DNA of 64,000 bases from Jonesiaceae bacterium BS-20 (GTDB lineage: Bacteria > Actinomycetota > Actinomycetes > Actinomycetales > Cellulomonadaceae), in the NCBI GenBank assembly GCA_039995105.1, contig CP146203.1:1426001-1490000 (forward strand). The letters run 5' to 3'. Below, piece after piece: positions 44,831 through 55,447 of the stretch (position 1 is its first letter; each line of letters starts with the position of its first letter). A program made the translations under genes and the position numbers. The notes under the pieces are model-generated. The model was not told the origin of the DNA and ran no database searches. It worked only from the letters and a program-made list of their open reading frames with translations.

Positions 44831-46084
44831 TCAGTTCTCCTGGCTCTGGTTACTCAAAGAAAGTGGCGTGGTGGATGTTGAAATACCGGCCGCAGATGAG
44901 GCACCTGAGGTCATGAGATTCAAGAATCGGTCAAACAGGTAGGACGCGTCGTGTGGACCGGCCGCTGCTTCCGGGTGGTACTGAACCGAGAACGCGGGGA
45001 TGTCTTGGCATTCCAGACCTTCCACAACGTTGTCGTTGAGACCGACGTGAGAAACGCGAACCTGTCCGTAGCGTCCGTTTTCAAACGGGCTCACGCTAGG
45101 CTCACCAATCGGAGCAGAAACTGCGTAGCCGTGGTTGTGCGAGGTGATCTCTACCTTGCCGGTGGTCAGATCCTGAACCGGCTGATTGATTCCACGGTGC
45201 CCAAACGGCATCTTGTACGTTTCATAGCCAAGGGCCCGAGCCAAAAGCTGGTTCCCAAAGCAAATGCCAAAGAACGGAATCTTACGGTCCAAAACCTCAC
45301 GCAGTAACGCAACCTCGGCATCGGCCTGGGCGGGGTCACCGGGGCCGTTGGAGAAAAACACGCCATCTGGTGAAAGCGCTTCAATCTCGGTGATCGTGGT
45401 GCTCGCAGGCACCACGTGAACGCGCATGCCACGCTCAGCCAGCCGCTGCGGGGTCATGGCCTTGATGCCAAGGTCAATCGCGACCACAGTTTTCAGTGGA
45501 GCCTGGCCGGCGAACTGGCCGATCGGCTCAATGACGTACGGTTCGGCCGTGGACACTGCCCGGAACGACGGTTGCACTGCATCGTCGCGGTGGCCCGCAA
45601 CCAGTGCCTGCAACTCGCTAATACGGCGCGCGTTGCCTTCATGAAATAGTGCGTCCCCGGAGAAAATTGCGCCCATCATCACCCCGTGATCACGCAGGTG
45701 ACGGGTCAGCGCACGGGTGTCAACGTCGCGAATACCAACGATGTTCTGGGTTTCAAGCTCGCTATCGAGCGTGCGGTCGGAGCGCCAGTTCGAGGCGCGG
45801 CGGGCGGCGTCTCGAACAATAAACCCGTTGACCCAGATCTTCAAGGATTCTGGATCTTCGCCGTTGACTCCGGTATTACCAATATGCGGCGACGTCATGG
45901 CCACGATTTGGCCCCGATAGGACGGGTCGGTCAAGGTTTCTTGGTATCCAGACATTCCGGTGTTGAAAACAATCTCACCGAAGCTCGTGCCCAAAGCACC
46001 ATAGGATTTTCCTGGAAATACGCGGCCATCTGCAAGAACGAGCAGGGCGGCGGTGGATGTTGCGTCAATATTTAGGGAAGTCAT
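44831..46084 (-). CDS. carA: Carbamoyl-phosphate synthase small (glutaminase) subunit
   Basis: Provides ammonia from glutamine to CarB. The 417-aa protein has the CarA N-terminal domain ([45 protein letters not shown]) and a class I amidotransferase domain with the catalytic cysteine in [17 protein letters not shown] and the His/Glu pair in [15 protein letters not shown]. It lies 18 nt downstream of the PH-like gene in the pyr operon. Confidence 0.95.
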   Translation of the reverse strand: MTSLNIDATSTAALLVLADGRVFPGKSYGALGTSFGEIVFNTGMSGYQETLTDPSYRGQIVAMTSPHIGNTGVNGEDPESLKIWVNGFIVRDAARRASNWRSDRTLDSELETQNIVGIRDVDTRALTRHLRDHGVMMGAIFSGDALFHEGNARRISELQALVAGHRDDAVQPSFRAVSTAEPYVIEPIGQFAGQAPLKTVVAIDLGIKAMTPQRLAERGMRVHVVPASTTITEIEALSPDGVFFSNGPGDPAQADAEVALLREVLDRKIPFFGICFGNQLLARALGYETYKMPFGHRGINQPVQDLTTGKVEITSHNHGYAVSAPIGEPSVSPFENGRYGQVRVSHVGLNDNVVEGLECQDIPAFSVQYHPEAAAGPHDASYLFDRFLNLMTSGASSAAGISTSTTPLSLSNQSQEN

Positions 46085-46102
46085 AGTGACTCCTTCGCAT
46101 TG

Positions 46103-46621
46103 TTAGCGCTGGGAATTTACAAGTTTTGATACTGCTTCTAGTAATACGGTTTGGTCGGCGCTACGAGCCGTACGGAACCCGGTGTCCAGGTCCGTTCCGT
46201 CTTCAAATTTGGCGGCCACGGTCCACGTGATCACAACGAGGCCCTGCTTGCCCACAAATTTTCCAGCCATACCCGGGGAGGTTTGTACCTCGGAAATGGC
46301 TTGCGCCGGAATGAACACGTCCTTAGCACCGGAACGGGTGAACAAAACACCCTGTTCGAATACTTGGACGAAGCCGCGCGACCGGTAACCAAGATCAGCC
46401 GTGGCTACTCGCTCAAGCCAGTCCCCCGCGGTCGTCGAGGAGACATACTCGCCATCGATTTCACCGGTGAGGGGGTTGGTGAGCTGGGCACGGTTGGCCT
46501 GTGGAAGCAGGCCAACCAGAGGTTCGCTGCGGCGTTGCCGTCCGCGCCAACCAATCCACATGAGCCCGAGAGCCAGGAGTGCAACTGCAATCATGACGCC
46601 TACGGCTTGACCTTGATTCAC
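46103..46621 (-). CDS. PH-like membrane protein encoded between pyrC and carA
   Basis: A 172-aa protein with one N-terminal transmembrane helix (AVGVMIAVALLALGLMWIGW) and a PH-like domain (GFVQVFEQGVLFTRSGAKDVFIPAQAISEVQT, GKQGLVVITWTVAAKF). A protein of this kind occupies the pyrC-carA gap in many actinobacteria. Its function is unknown to me; conserved position suggests a link to pyrimidine or carbamoyl-phosphate metabolism at the membrane. The GTG start overlaps the pyrC stop (GTGA). Confidence 0.8.
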   Translation of the reverse strand: MNQGQAVGVMIAVALLALGLMWIGWRGRQRRSEPLVGLLPQANRAQLTNPLTGEIDGEYVSSTTAGDWLERVATADLGYRSRGFVQVFEQGVLFTRSGAKDVFIPAQAISEVQTSPGMAGKFVGKQGLVVITWTVAAKFEDGTDLDTGFRTARSADQTVLLEAVSKLVNSQR

Positions 46622-47990
46622 TTAGACAGGTCCAACTGTCCGGCGTTACCGCCCAGACCATCTACTGGCTGGCCGTCAAATACGGTTGGGCGGCCACGCA
46701 GGAATGTTGCCACTACCTGACCCGGAAGTTCCAAGCCCACAAACGGGGTGTTGTCGCTTGCCGTGTGCTGGTTAGCTGGATCAATAATCGAGGTGACGTT
46801 CGGGTTGTACAGCACAATGTTGGCTGGTTCCCCTACCTCTAGTGGCCGGCCCTGGGCCTGGTCGCCCTCGTTGACTCGTCCAATGCGTGCGGGAGCAGCG
46901 GACAGGACCTCTGCAACCCGTGACCAGTCAATGAGCCCCGTGTTCACCATCGTGTGCTGGACAATCTGCAAGGCGGTTTCGAGGCCGGTCATACCAAAGG
47001 CAGCCGCGTTCCATTCACAGTCCTTGTCTTCAAGGGTGTGTGGTGCGTGGTCAGTTGCCACAATGTCGATGGTGCCATCGGCCAATCCTGCGCGAACCGC
47101 ATCTACGTCAGCCTGGGTACGCAGCGGTGGGTTGACCTTAAACATTGGGTTGTAGTCGCGGGCCAGCTCATCGGTCAGGATCAGGTGGTGCGGGGTAACC
47201 TCAGCGGTCACTTGAATGCCACGGGACTTTGCCCAGCGGATCAGATCAACGGATCCGGCAGTGGACAAGTGGCATACGTGCAGCCGGGAGCCAACGTGCT
47301 CGGCTAGGAGGACATCGCGGGCAATGATCGACTCTTCGGCTACAGCTGGCCATCCGGCCAAGCCGATTTCAGCGGACACAATGCCCTCGTTCATCTGGGC
47401 GCCCTCGGTCAGGCGAGGCTCCTGGGCGTGCTGGGCGATGACACCGTCAAAGCTCTTCACGTACTCGAGCGCGCGGCGCATCAGAACCGGGTCGTCAACG
47501 CACTTGCCGTCGTCCGAGAACACGCGAACCTGGGCGGCTGACTGTGCCATGGCACCGAGCTCGGCGAGCTGCTTACCCTCAAGCCCAACGCTCACGGCAC
47601 CGACCGGGTGAACATCGCACCAACCGGCATCCGCACCGAGGCGCCAAACCTGCTCAACAACACCGGCTGTGTCGGCTACCGGGGTGGTGTTAGCCATCGC
47701 GTGCACGGCTGTGAAGCCGCCGGCCGCAGCGGAACGGGTACCGCTCTTAACGGTTTCAGCGTCTTCGCGGCCCGGTTCACGCAGGTGGGTGTGCAGGTCA
47801 ACCAAACCTGGCAGGGCGATGAGGTCCGTTGCGTCAACCGTGACGGTTTCCGCTGGCAGGTCAAATGCCTTGGCATCGGCGCTTGGGGCGAGGTCAGCGA
47901 TAATTCCGCCGCTCACCAAGAGGTCGTGCGGGGCACCCCCAACCAAAGCAGCATTCTTGATCAGGAAGCTAAGGGAAGTGGAGTGAGCCA

Positions 47991-47991
<1 letters not shown>
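46618..47991 (-). CDS. pyrC: Dihydroorotase
   Basis: Zinc enzyme closing carbamoyl-aspartate to dihydroorotate. A 457-aa amidohydrolase with ALPGLVDLHTHLREPGREDAETV (HxH metal site), ITAEVTPHHLILTDE-type motif (QVTAEVTPHHLIL), DIVATDHAPHTLEDKDCEW. Its ATG overlaps the pyrB stop by 1 nt (TAATG), and its stop overlaps the next start, so the operon is tightly coupled. Confidence 0.95.
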
Positions 47992-49657
<1,666 letters not shown>

Positions 49658-49684
49658 CTACAACCTACGAGCGGGCGCGGTAAA

Positions 49685-49720
49685 GGCGGCACTAGTGCGA
49701 AGCATCACACCGTGGCCGCC
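49685..49720 (-). terminator. Possible terminator of the acyl-CoA ligase gene
   Basis: On the minus strand GGCGG-C-CAC pairs with GTG-CCGCC (one bulged base) around a loop of about 20 nt that can fold further, and TTTACC follows. Located between the fadD stop and the pyrR leader. The short T-run keeps this tentative. Confidence 0.35.
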
Positions 49721-49745
49721 CTACCGACTCAGCATGTCCCAGCGG

Positions 49746-51461
49746 TTATTGATCCGCCAAGATTTGGTCCCGCACCACGCGGCGCATGACCTTGCCAATT
49801 TGGGATACGGGCAGCTCGGGAACAATCACCAAGTCACGCGGCAGTGCGTAGCGGGCCAGTTCCTTGCCGCACCACTCCTGCACCTCCTTGAGGGAGGGCG
49901 CCGAGGCTCCTTCCTCAAGGACGAGCGCGGCAACCACACTTTCGCCCAGGTCCGAGGTTGTTGGCAACCCAACTACTGCCGCATCGGCAACCCCCGGCAT
50001 GCCGCGCAGGCACGCCTCTACCTGAGATGGGAATACCTTGAATCCGCCGGTAATAATCATTTCCTTGATGCGGTCCACGAGTGTGAATGAGCCCGCTTCA
50101 TCCATGACGCACACGTCGCCGGTGCGGATCCACACCTTGCCATCAATTTCCACCAAGATATTTGCGGTTTCTTCCGGGCGTCCCCAATAGCCGCTAAACA
50201 CTTGCGGTCCGCTCAGCAAGAGCTCGCCGCGTTCACCTTGGGCGAGCCGGGTGAAGCCGTCGGATTCGTCCACGATCATGGCGTCGGTTGATGGAAAGGG
50301 CAGGCCCAGCCGGCCTGGTATGCGCGCGGCGCTCAGCGGGTTGCCCAGGGCAACGGGAGAGGTCTCGGTCATGCCGTAACCTTCAATTACTAGTCCGCCA
50401 GTGGCCGCTTCCCAGGCATCTGCGGTCGCCCGTGGGAGGGGCATTGCTCCACTGATTGTGTACTTGAATGAGCTCAGGTCTGCGCCCTTGCTTTTCGATG
50501 CCGCAGCTACGCGGGCAAGCATTGGCGGGACTGCAGGCAGGAACGTTCCGGGGCGCTTCTTTTGTGCTGCTAGGAACGACTCAACTTCAAACTTTGGGAA
50601 GAGCACCACGGTTGCGGCGATTCGCAGCGCGTAGGTCAGGCACAGGGTGAGGCCAAACGCGTGGAAGAACGGCAGCACCCCGTACACCACCTCGGTTCCA
50701 GGGCCATCATCCGCGCCGGTCCACTCGGCCCCTTGAACAGCGTTGGCGGCAAGGTTACGGTGGGTCAACATCGCGCCCTTAGGCGTTCCCGTAGTTCCTC
50801 CGGTGTACTGCAGGACAGCAATATCCTCGGAGTGTGCTCGGGGAGTCTGCGGGTCTAGCGGCGCGGCCTTCGCCATCAGTTCATGCCAGCGCAGAGCCGC
50901 TGCCGGCGGAGTTGCGCACAGCGCCGCTTTGGTCTCGCGCGCCTTGGCAACCGGCAATTGCAGCAAGATTTTCTTGACAACTGGTAGCTCTTTGGAAACG
51001 TCCACGGAGATTAGCGTTTTGACCTCGGTCTGGCTCAGACCTTCGCCGAGTGTTTGGGCGGTCTTGTCCCAAAAAACGGCGACCGTAGCGCCACTGTCAT
51101 TCAGTTGGTGGATCAACTCTGCTTGGGTGTACAAGGGGTTGTGTTCAACTACAATCGCGCCTAAACGCAAAATCGCGTAGAACACAACGACGTGGTTGAT
51201 CGAGTTTGGCATCGCAATGGCTACTCGGTCACCGTGCTTAACCCCGATCCCCTGCAGCATTCCAGCGGCGAGATCTACTCGCTGACCGAGCTGGGAGTAT
51301 GTGATGGTCGTTCCCATAAAATCCAGCGCGTCCCGTGCACCAAAGTTGGCGACACTGCGCGAAAACGCACTTGTGACATCCTCATTGGGAACTTCGATGG
51401 TTGGGTTAACTCCCACGGAGTAGGAAGCTAGCCAGGGCGCAGATACGTTTGGTGTGGTCAC
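49746..51461 (-). CDS. fadD: Long-chain fatty acid-CoA ligase family (AMP-dependent synthetase)
   Basis: Activates a fatty acid to its acyl-CoA through an acyl-adenylate. The 571-aa protein has the ANL-family motifs: YTGGTTGTPKGAMLTHRN (P-loop), GYGMTETSPVA, WIRTGDVCVMDEAG, DRIKEMIITGGFKVFPSQVE, and the catalytic lysine in SQIGKVMRRVV near residue 560. Chain-length preference is not evident. The GTG start is 6 nt after TAGGCT (minus strand, 51468-51473), indicating a leaderless mRNA, and two tandem palindromes overlie the promoter. It is upstream of the pyr operon but probably transcribed separately. Confidence 0.92.
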   Translation of the reverse strand: MTTPNVSAPWLASYSVGVNPTIEVPNEDVTSAFSRSVANFGARDALDFMGTTITYSQLGQRVDLAAGMLQGIGVKHGDRVAIAMPNSINHVVVFYAILRLGAIVVEHNPLYTQAELIHQLNDSGATVAVFWDKTAQTLGEGLSQTEVKTLISVDVSKELPVVKKILLQLPVAKARETKAALCATPPAAALRWHELMAKAAPLDPQTPRAHSEDIAVLQYTGGTTGTPKGAMLTHRNLAANAVQGAEWTGADDGPGTEVVYGVLPFFHAFGLTLCLTYALRIAATVVLFPKFEVESFLAAQKKRPGTFLPAVPPMLARVAAASKSKGADLSSFKYTISGAMPLPRATADAWEAATGGLVIEGYGMTETSPVALGNPLSAARIPGRLGLPFPSTDAMIVDESDGFTRLAQGERGELLLSGPQVFSGYWGRPEETANILVEIDGKVWIRTGDVCVMDEAGSFTLVDRIKEMIITGGFKVFPSQVEACLRGMPGVADAAVVGLPTTSDLGESVVAALVLEEGASAPSLKEVQEWCGKELARYALPRDLVIVPELPVSQIGKVMRRVVRDQILADQ

Positions 51462-51475
51462 AAGTTAAGCCTAAC

Positions 51476-51504
51476 CTACGCCAGCGTAAGTTACGGTGGC
51501 GTAA
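51476..51504. promoter_or_regulatory. Two tandem operator-like palindromes at the fadD promoter
   Basis: CTACG-CCAG-CGTAA (51476-51489) and TTACG-GTGG-CGTAA (51491-51504) are two copies of yTACG-N4-CGTAA, 15 bp centre to centre. They fill the spacer and -35 region of the predicted fadD promoter (-10 at 51468-51473). Tandem palindromes of this size usually bind a TetR- or GntR-type dimer pair; fatty-acid genes are often controlled in that way. No regulator is encoded next door. Confidence 0.6.
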
Positions 51505-51578
51505 CCTCCTGCTTCACCATTTCCCCAAAACTTCCTCGCAGCCCAGCACACCAAATCGCAAGGTCCCTAGGACCTAAA

Positions 51579-51618
51579 CAAAACGGCGCAAGATCCTAAG
51601 TTTTAGGATCTTGCGCCG
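51579..51618 (-). terminator. Terminator of the efp-nusB transcript
   Basis: CGGCGCAAGATCCTAA (51584-51599) pairs perfectly over 16 bp with TTAGGATCTTGCGCCG (51603-51618) with a 3-nt loop; on the minus strand TTTTGTTT follows. A strong intrinsic terminator after nusB. A smaller palindrome AGGTCC-CTA-GGACCT lies just beyond at 51561-51575. Confidence 0.92.
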
Positions 51619-51681
51619 CGCAGACTTACTCAACCCCGCAGAGCCAACAGGTCAGCCACCAAACGTTTTTATCAACTATTA

Positions 51682-52098
51682 CTAGTCAACTAACGTGGGC
51701 TTAACCTCGACGATGCGCGCCAGTAGGCCGTTAATGAAATTTGGTGACTCATCCGTGGATAGACCCTTCGAGAGGGCCACGGCTTCATCGATTGCAACGA
51801 TGTCCGGAATCTCCTCGTTGAACAGGATCTCCCACACACCAATGCGCAGTAGCGCACGGTCAACCGCAGGCATGCGGTCAATCGTCCAGCCGCTTGAGTA
51901 GGTCTGCAAGACCTCATCAATACGGTCAAGGTGGTCTACTACACCCTCGGTGATATCAATTGCATACTGCGGCAGGGCAGACTCTACCCCTGGCTCACGG
52001 AGCCTCTCTTGAAGCATTGTAATGGCGTTGATGTCCCGCTGTTCAGCTTCAAACAGCACGTTCATGGCGCGTTTACGTGCTTTTGTGCGAGCTCCCAC
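51682..52098 (-). CDS. nusB: Transcription antitermination factor NusB
   Basis: An RNA-binding factor for rRNA antitermination. The 138-aa protein has the all-helical NusB fold: RTKARKRAMNVLFEAEQRDI, TYSSGWTIDRMPAVDRALLRIGVWEILF, PDIVAIDEAVALSKGLSTDESPNFINGLLARI. The GTG start lies 1 nt after the efp stop, implying coupling; the efp-nusB pair is conserved in actinobacteria. Confidence 0.95.
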   Translation of the reverse strand: MGARTKARKRAMNVLFEAEQRDINAITMLQERLREPGVESALPQYAIDITEGVVDHLDRIDEVLQTYSSGWTIDRMPAVDRALLRIGVWEILFNEEIPDIVAIDEAVALSKGLSTDESPNFINGLLARIVEVKPTLVD

Positions 52099-52099
52099 G

Positions 52100-52663
52100 T
52101 CAGTCGTTCACGCGCCCAAGGTAAGAACCATCGCGAGTGTCAACCTTGACCTTGGTGCCAACGTCCAAGAACAGCGGCACCTGGATCTCGTAGCCGGTTT
52201 CGATGGTGGCCGACTTGGTTCCTGCTGAGGAACGGTCGCCCTGCAGACCTGGCTCGGTGTAGGTGATCTCGGTGACGATTGACGGCGGCAACTCAATGTA
52301 AAGCACGGTGCCCTCGTTGGTTGCAACCTGTGCGGTGCCACCCTCGAGCAGGAAGTTCTTGGCGTCACCAACAATTTGACCGCTCACGTTGAGCTGGTCG
52401 TAGGTCTTGTTGTCCATGAACACGTAGTCGTCGCCGTCCTGGTACAGGTACTGCATGTCCTGGCGGTCAACGCTTGCTGTTTCGATCTTGAGGCCCGCGT
52501 TGAACGTCTTGTCGACGATCTTGCCCGAGGTCACGTTCTTGATCTTGGTGCGCACAAACGCACCACCCTTACCAGGCTTGACGTGCTGGAACTCGGTAAC
52601 GGCCCACAGCTGACCGTCGAGACGAAGCACGGTGCCGTTCTTAATATCATTAGTGGTAGCCAC
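52100..52663 (-). CDS. efp: Translation elongation factor P
   Basis: Relieves ribosome stalling at polyproline stretches. The 187-aa protein has the three EF-P domains; the tip loop reads [13 protein letters not shown] with Lys32 at the modification site. Neither EpmA nor YmfI-type modification genes are in view. The GTG start is preceded by AGGGAA. A minus-strand TATAAT at 52823-52828 would give a leader of about 150 nt, most of it overlapping the longest reading of the divergent HAD-like gene. Confidence 0.95.
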   Translation of the reverse strand: MATTNDIKNGTVLRLDGQLWAVTEFQHVKPGKGGAFVRTKIKNVTSGKIVDKTFNAGLKIETASVDRQDMQYLYQDGDDYVFMDNKTYDQLNVSGQIVGDAKNFLLEGGTAQVATNEGTVLYIELPPSIVTEITYTEPGLQGDRSSAGTKSATIETGYEIQVPLFLDVGTKVKVDTRDGSYLGRVND

Positions 52664-52830
52664 GTATGAACTTCCCTATTTCGGTGAACAAAGTTGATCC
52701 CGCGCAGCTGTCACAATCACGTTGGTACGATTCTGCACGGCCCCGCAACCGAACGGTTGTTGGGATAGATCTCATGCTGAGTCGCGCCCCAAAGGTGTTA
52801 AACGCTCACGAGGGTGCGTTACATTATAGC

Positions 52831-53820
52831 GTGGCAATTAACCTTGGCGGCGACTCAGCACGCACATCTCACATTTATAGTTCACACGACCCCGACACAC
52901 TTGACCCCTGGCTCGGTGGCTTGTGCCCCGTCCAACCGGGCCAAAGCGTCGCTCCACTCGGCTTACTGCTCGATGTCGACGGGCCTATCGCTAGCCCCAT
53001 TACCCGCAGCGTTAGTGAGCCGGGCTTAGCGCAGAGCCTGACGTTGTTGGCTAACGCGGGCGTCCCCATTGGTTTCAACACCGGCCGGTCTGATGAGTTC
53101 TTGCTCCAGGAGGTTCTGCCTGCAATGCAGAAGCACGGCCTCAAACCCAACGCGCCCGTGTGGGGCATCAGCGAGAAGGCTGGCAGCTGGTTTTCCTTTG
53201 CCGAACCCACAAAGATTGAGATTGATCGGGATCTCGAGTTACCTTTGGCCTTGCGCGATGACCTACGCACGCTCTTGCAGACCCGGTTTAGTGAGTTGGC
53301 GTTCTACGACGAGACCAAACACACTATGGTCTCCTTTGAACAACACACCACCATTTCCAACGAATATTTCCAGGCACGGCGCGGGCCTATGGAACGCGCC
53401 GTTGCCGAGCTCATTGCCAGTCACGGTTTGCCCTACATCTGGGAGGGGCGCCCGGAGCTCAATTGGTCCCCCCAGGGCTACACCGATTCACTGGTGGTAC
53501 GGATCGATCCAACCATTGTTGCTACTGATATCGAACACGTGGGAACGGGCAAGGACACGGGAGCTGAACGCTTCATCCGGTTGCTCAATCAGGACCAGGT
53601 CCCCGTTCCCCGCACGTGGCGCACTATGGGCGACTCTCGCACTGACTACGCCATGGCAACCTGGCTTAACGAGCAGGGCTACGCGGTTGCGCACGTAGAT
53701 GTTCGTCCAAGCGATGGCGTTCTCGATGCCGGTGTCCCGGTCCTGACCCACACGCACCTCATCCATGATGAGGCCGGGGCTATGTTCTTTGCGCAGTGGG
53801 CCAAACACCTGGTTCGATAG
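52831..53820 (+). CDS. HAD-superfamily-like protein of unknown substrate
   Basis: The conserved part starts GLLLDVDGPIASPITRSVSEP, a HAD motif I (DVDG) with the usual threonine-containing FNTGRSDEFLLQEVLP as motif II, and ends TMGDSRTDYAMATWLNEQGY as the GDSxxD acidic motif, so hydrolase-type chemistry is likely. The frame is open back to 52666, but an ATG there is only 2 nt from the divergent efp start and leaves no room for the efp promoter. The GTG at 52831, 5 nt after TACATT (52820-52825), is the better start, giving 329 aa; ATG 52774 is the other option. Confidence 0.65.
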   Translation: MAINLGGDSARTSHIYSSHDPDTLDPWLGGLCPVQPGQSVAPLGLLLDVDGPIASPITRSVSEPGLAQSLTLLANAGVPIGFNTGRSDEFLLQEVLPAMQKHGLKPNAPVWGISEKAGSWFSFAEPTKIEIDRDLELPLALRDDLRTLLQTRFSELAFYDETKHTMVSFEQHTTISNEYFQARRGPMERAVAELIASHGLPYIWEGRPELNWSPQGYTDSLVVRIDPTIVATDIEHVGTGKDTGAERFIRLLNQDQVPVPRTWRTMGDSRTDYAMATWLNEQGYAVAHVDVRPSDGVLDAGVPVLTHTHLIHDEAGAMFFAQWAKHLVR

Positions 53821-53830
53821 AACCACATCC

Positions 53831-54238
53831 CTAAACCACCGATACATAGTGCTGGCCGGCCCAGCCGGCCAGCGCCGCAATCAATAATGACGCGAGCGTC
53901 CCGATCATGAATCGCTCTGCGGCATGAGGATTGTCTTTGGTTAGTTCCGGGTAGCGTCCGAGTCCCTTGATTGCCACCACAATCGCAATTCCCGTGGGGA
54001 AACCCGCCATGATAAAGCCCGAAATCAGGGCACGTTCAAGCAATCCAATCCACAGCCCACCGCGCAATACGTGTTGCGCTGTTGCCCCATCGGGGCCATC
54101 GGACACCGGCACCTGGGATCCCGACCGCCGCGCTTTACGTGTCAGTGGCCTCTGCGCCAACCACAGGACTGCGCGCACAACGTAGTACCCGCCAATCGAC
54201 GCTGCAGCCATCACCAGGAACCAGATCAACAAAGTCAT
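53831..54238 (-). CDS. Membrane protein downstream of the SatD-like gene
   Basis: A 135-aa protein with about three hydrophobic segments (LLIWFLVMAAASIGGYYVVRAVLWL; LISGFIMAGFPTGIAIVVAIKGLG; FMIGTLASLLIAALAGWAG) and a basic loop after the first. I do not recognise the family with confidence; it resembles small membrane proteins paired with SatD-family genes. It is co-oriented with satD, 34 nt downstream of it. Confidence 0.65.
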   Translation of the reverse strand: MTLLIWFLVMAAASIGGYYVVRAVLWLAQRPLTRKARRSGSQVPVSDGPDGATAQHVLRGGLWIGLLERALISGFIMAGFPTGIAIVVAIKGLGRYPELTKDNPHAAERFMIGTLASLLIAALAGWAGQHYVSVV

Positions 54239-54272
54239 AGTTGCATCATGTCATGGGCCTAAGACACAACCT

Positions 54273-54893
54273 TTACAAGAGCGAACCAAGCATCTTGAGG
54301 ATTACGGGCTGCGCTTCGAGTTCCTGATTGAGGCCCGCATTGCGCAGTCTTGCGCTCATCGCCGCCGGGGTGATCCCTAGGGTTTGCGCTGCCAGCTTCT
54401 GGGTCACCCCGTTTGTAGACCCATAGCTCGTGGTGATCAAGTCAATCGCCTCCCATGCAGCAGCCGATCGTTCAACGAGGACAAATCCCAAGAGTTGCAG
54501 GAGCCCATGAAGATCCGCTGCCTGCTGACCTGCGTCTTGGCTCAGCAACGCGATTGGGGTGGATGCCCTTTTAGTTTTGGCTAAGTTTACCGCATCCCGG
54601 GCGGCCCAATACGCTGGCCCACCGCCCTCAGCGGCTCGGACCGGTACGGGTTGATCAACCGGGCCGTGCCCAATTCCGATGTACCATGCGGACTCTCGTA
54701 GCAGTAACCTGATCACCGCGTACACGGCCTTGGGATTATCTACAACGCCTTGGATCTCATCCCCCGCTGTCCGCTCAAAGGCGGCAACCGGAGTCATGTC
54801 ATCGGTTAAGGTCCGCTCGAGTAGTTCCAGGGTCGGGGGAACCAAGTCGGTTCCGCTGCGGCTACCGCGTTGGTCAAGGGTCATCACGAACAT
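54273..54893 (-). CDS. SatD family protein with C-terminal helix-turn-helix
   Basis: A 206-aa protein. The N-terminal part (FVMTLDQRGSRSGTDLV, AFERTAGDEIQGVV, WYIGIGHGPVDQPV, RAAEGGGPAYWAARDAV) matches the SatD family, and the C-terminal VTQKLAAQTLGITPAAMSARLRNAGL is a helix-turn-helix. Role in this organism unknown; SatD genes were named for a streptococcal locus linked to acid tolerance, and that function is not transferred here. The start codon follows a promoter (TTGATT at 54923-54928, 17 bp, TAGGCT at 54900-54905, 6 nt) overlain by a long inverted repeat, so autoregulation is likely. Confidence 0.75.
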   Translation of the reverse strand: MFVMTLDQRGSRSGTDLVPPTLELLERTLTDDMTPVAAFERTAGDEIQGVVDNPKAVYAVIRLLLRESAWYIGIGHGPVDQPVPVRAAEGGGPAYWAARDAVNLAKTKRASTPIALLSQDAGQQAADLHGLLQLLGFVLVERSAAAWEAIDLITTSYGSTNGVTQKLAAQTLGITPAAMSARLRNAGLNQELEAQPVILKMLGSLL

Positions 54894-54895
54894 CT

Positions 54896-54943
54896 ATTAA
54901 GCCTATAACCTTAATTCCAACGAATCAAGGCTATAGGCTTAAT
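54896..54943. promoter_or_regulatory. Inverted repeat covering the satD promoter
   Basis: ATTAAGCCTATA (54896-54907) and TATAGGCTTAAT (54932-54943) are perfect 12-bp inverted arms 24 bp apart; with one mismatch the symmetry extends to 17 bp per arm (adding CCTT/AAGG). The left arm contains the satD -10 (TAGGCT on the minus strand) and the interior contains the -35 (TTGATT). The layout suggests two dimers bound across the promoter, presumably SatD itself. Confidence 0.65.
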
Positions 54944-54958
54944 TGCATGCTCCGTCGC

Positions 54959-55405
54959 TCAACCAACCGCCAAGGCGGACAATGCCAACCGGTAGGAATC
55001 CAAGCCAAAGCCAGCGATCGTGCCGGTGGCCACCGGGCCCACCACGGAATAGTGCCGGAACTCTTCGCGGGCGTACGGATTAGAGATATGCACCTCGATC
55101 AGTTTCAATCCACCCTTGGTAACCATCGCCGCTGCGTCCCGAATAGCGTATGAGAAATGGGTGAATGCGGCAGGATTCAGAACCACGTGCGCCTGATTGT
55201 CAACCGCATCATGCAACCAGCCAATGAGTTCCGCCTCATTATCGGTCTGCAAAACGGTAACCTCGAACCCGAGATCCTTGCCCCACTGCTCGGCAGCCGC
55301 AACCAGCCCAGCATAGGAGGTTGAGCCATACACATCCGGCTCCCGCACTCCCAGGCGTCCAAGGTTGGGGCCGTTCAAAATAACTACGCGCGTCATCGCA
55401 TTCAC
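54959..55405 (-). CDS. aroQ: 3-dehydroquinate dehydratase, type II
   Basis: Third step of the shikimate pathway. The 148-aa protein has the type II flavodoxin-like fold: VVILNGPNLGRLGVREPDVYG with the catalytic arginine and tyrosine, LNPAAFTHFSYAIRDAA and EVHISNPYAREEFRHYSVVG with the catalytic histidine. GTG at 55405 or ATG three codons later may be the start. It follows aroB by 42 nt. Confidence 0.95.
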   Translation of the reverse strand: MNAMTRVVILNGPNLGRLGVREPDVYGSTSYAGLVAAAEQWGKDLGFEVTVLQTDNEAELIGWLHDAVDNQAHVVLNPAAFTHFSYAIRDAAAMVTKGGLKLIEVHISNPYAREEFRHYSVVGPVATGTIAGFGLDSYRLALSALAVG

Positions 55406-55447
55406 CGTTCCTACGTCAATTCATCTAACCGGCAACCGCAGGGTCAC

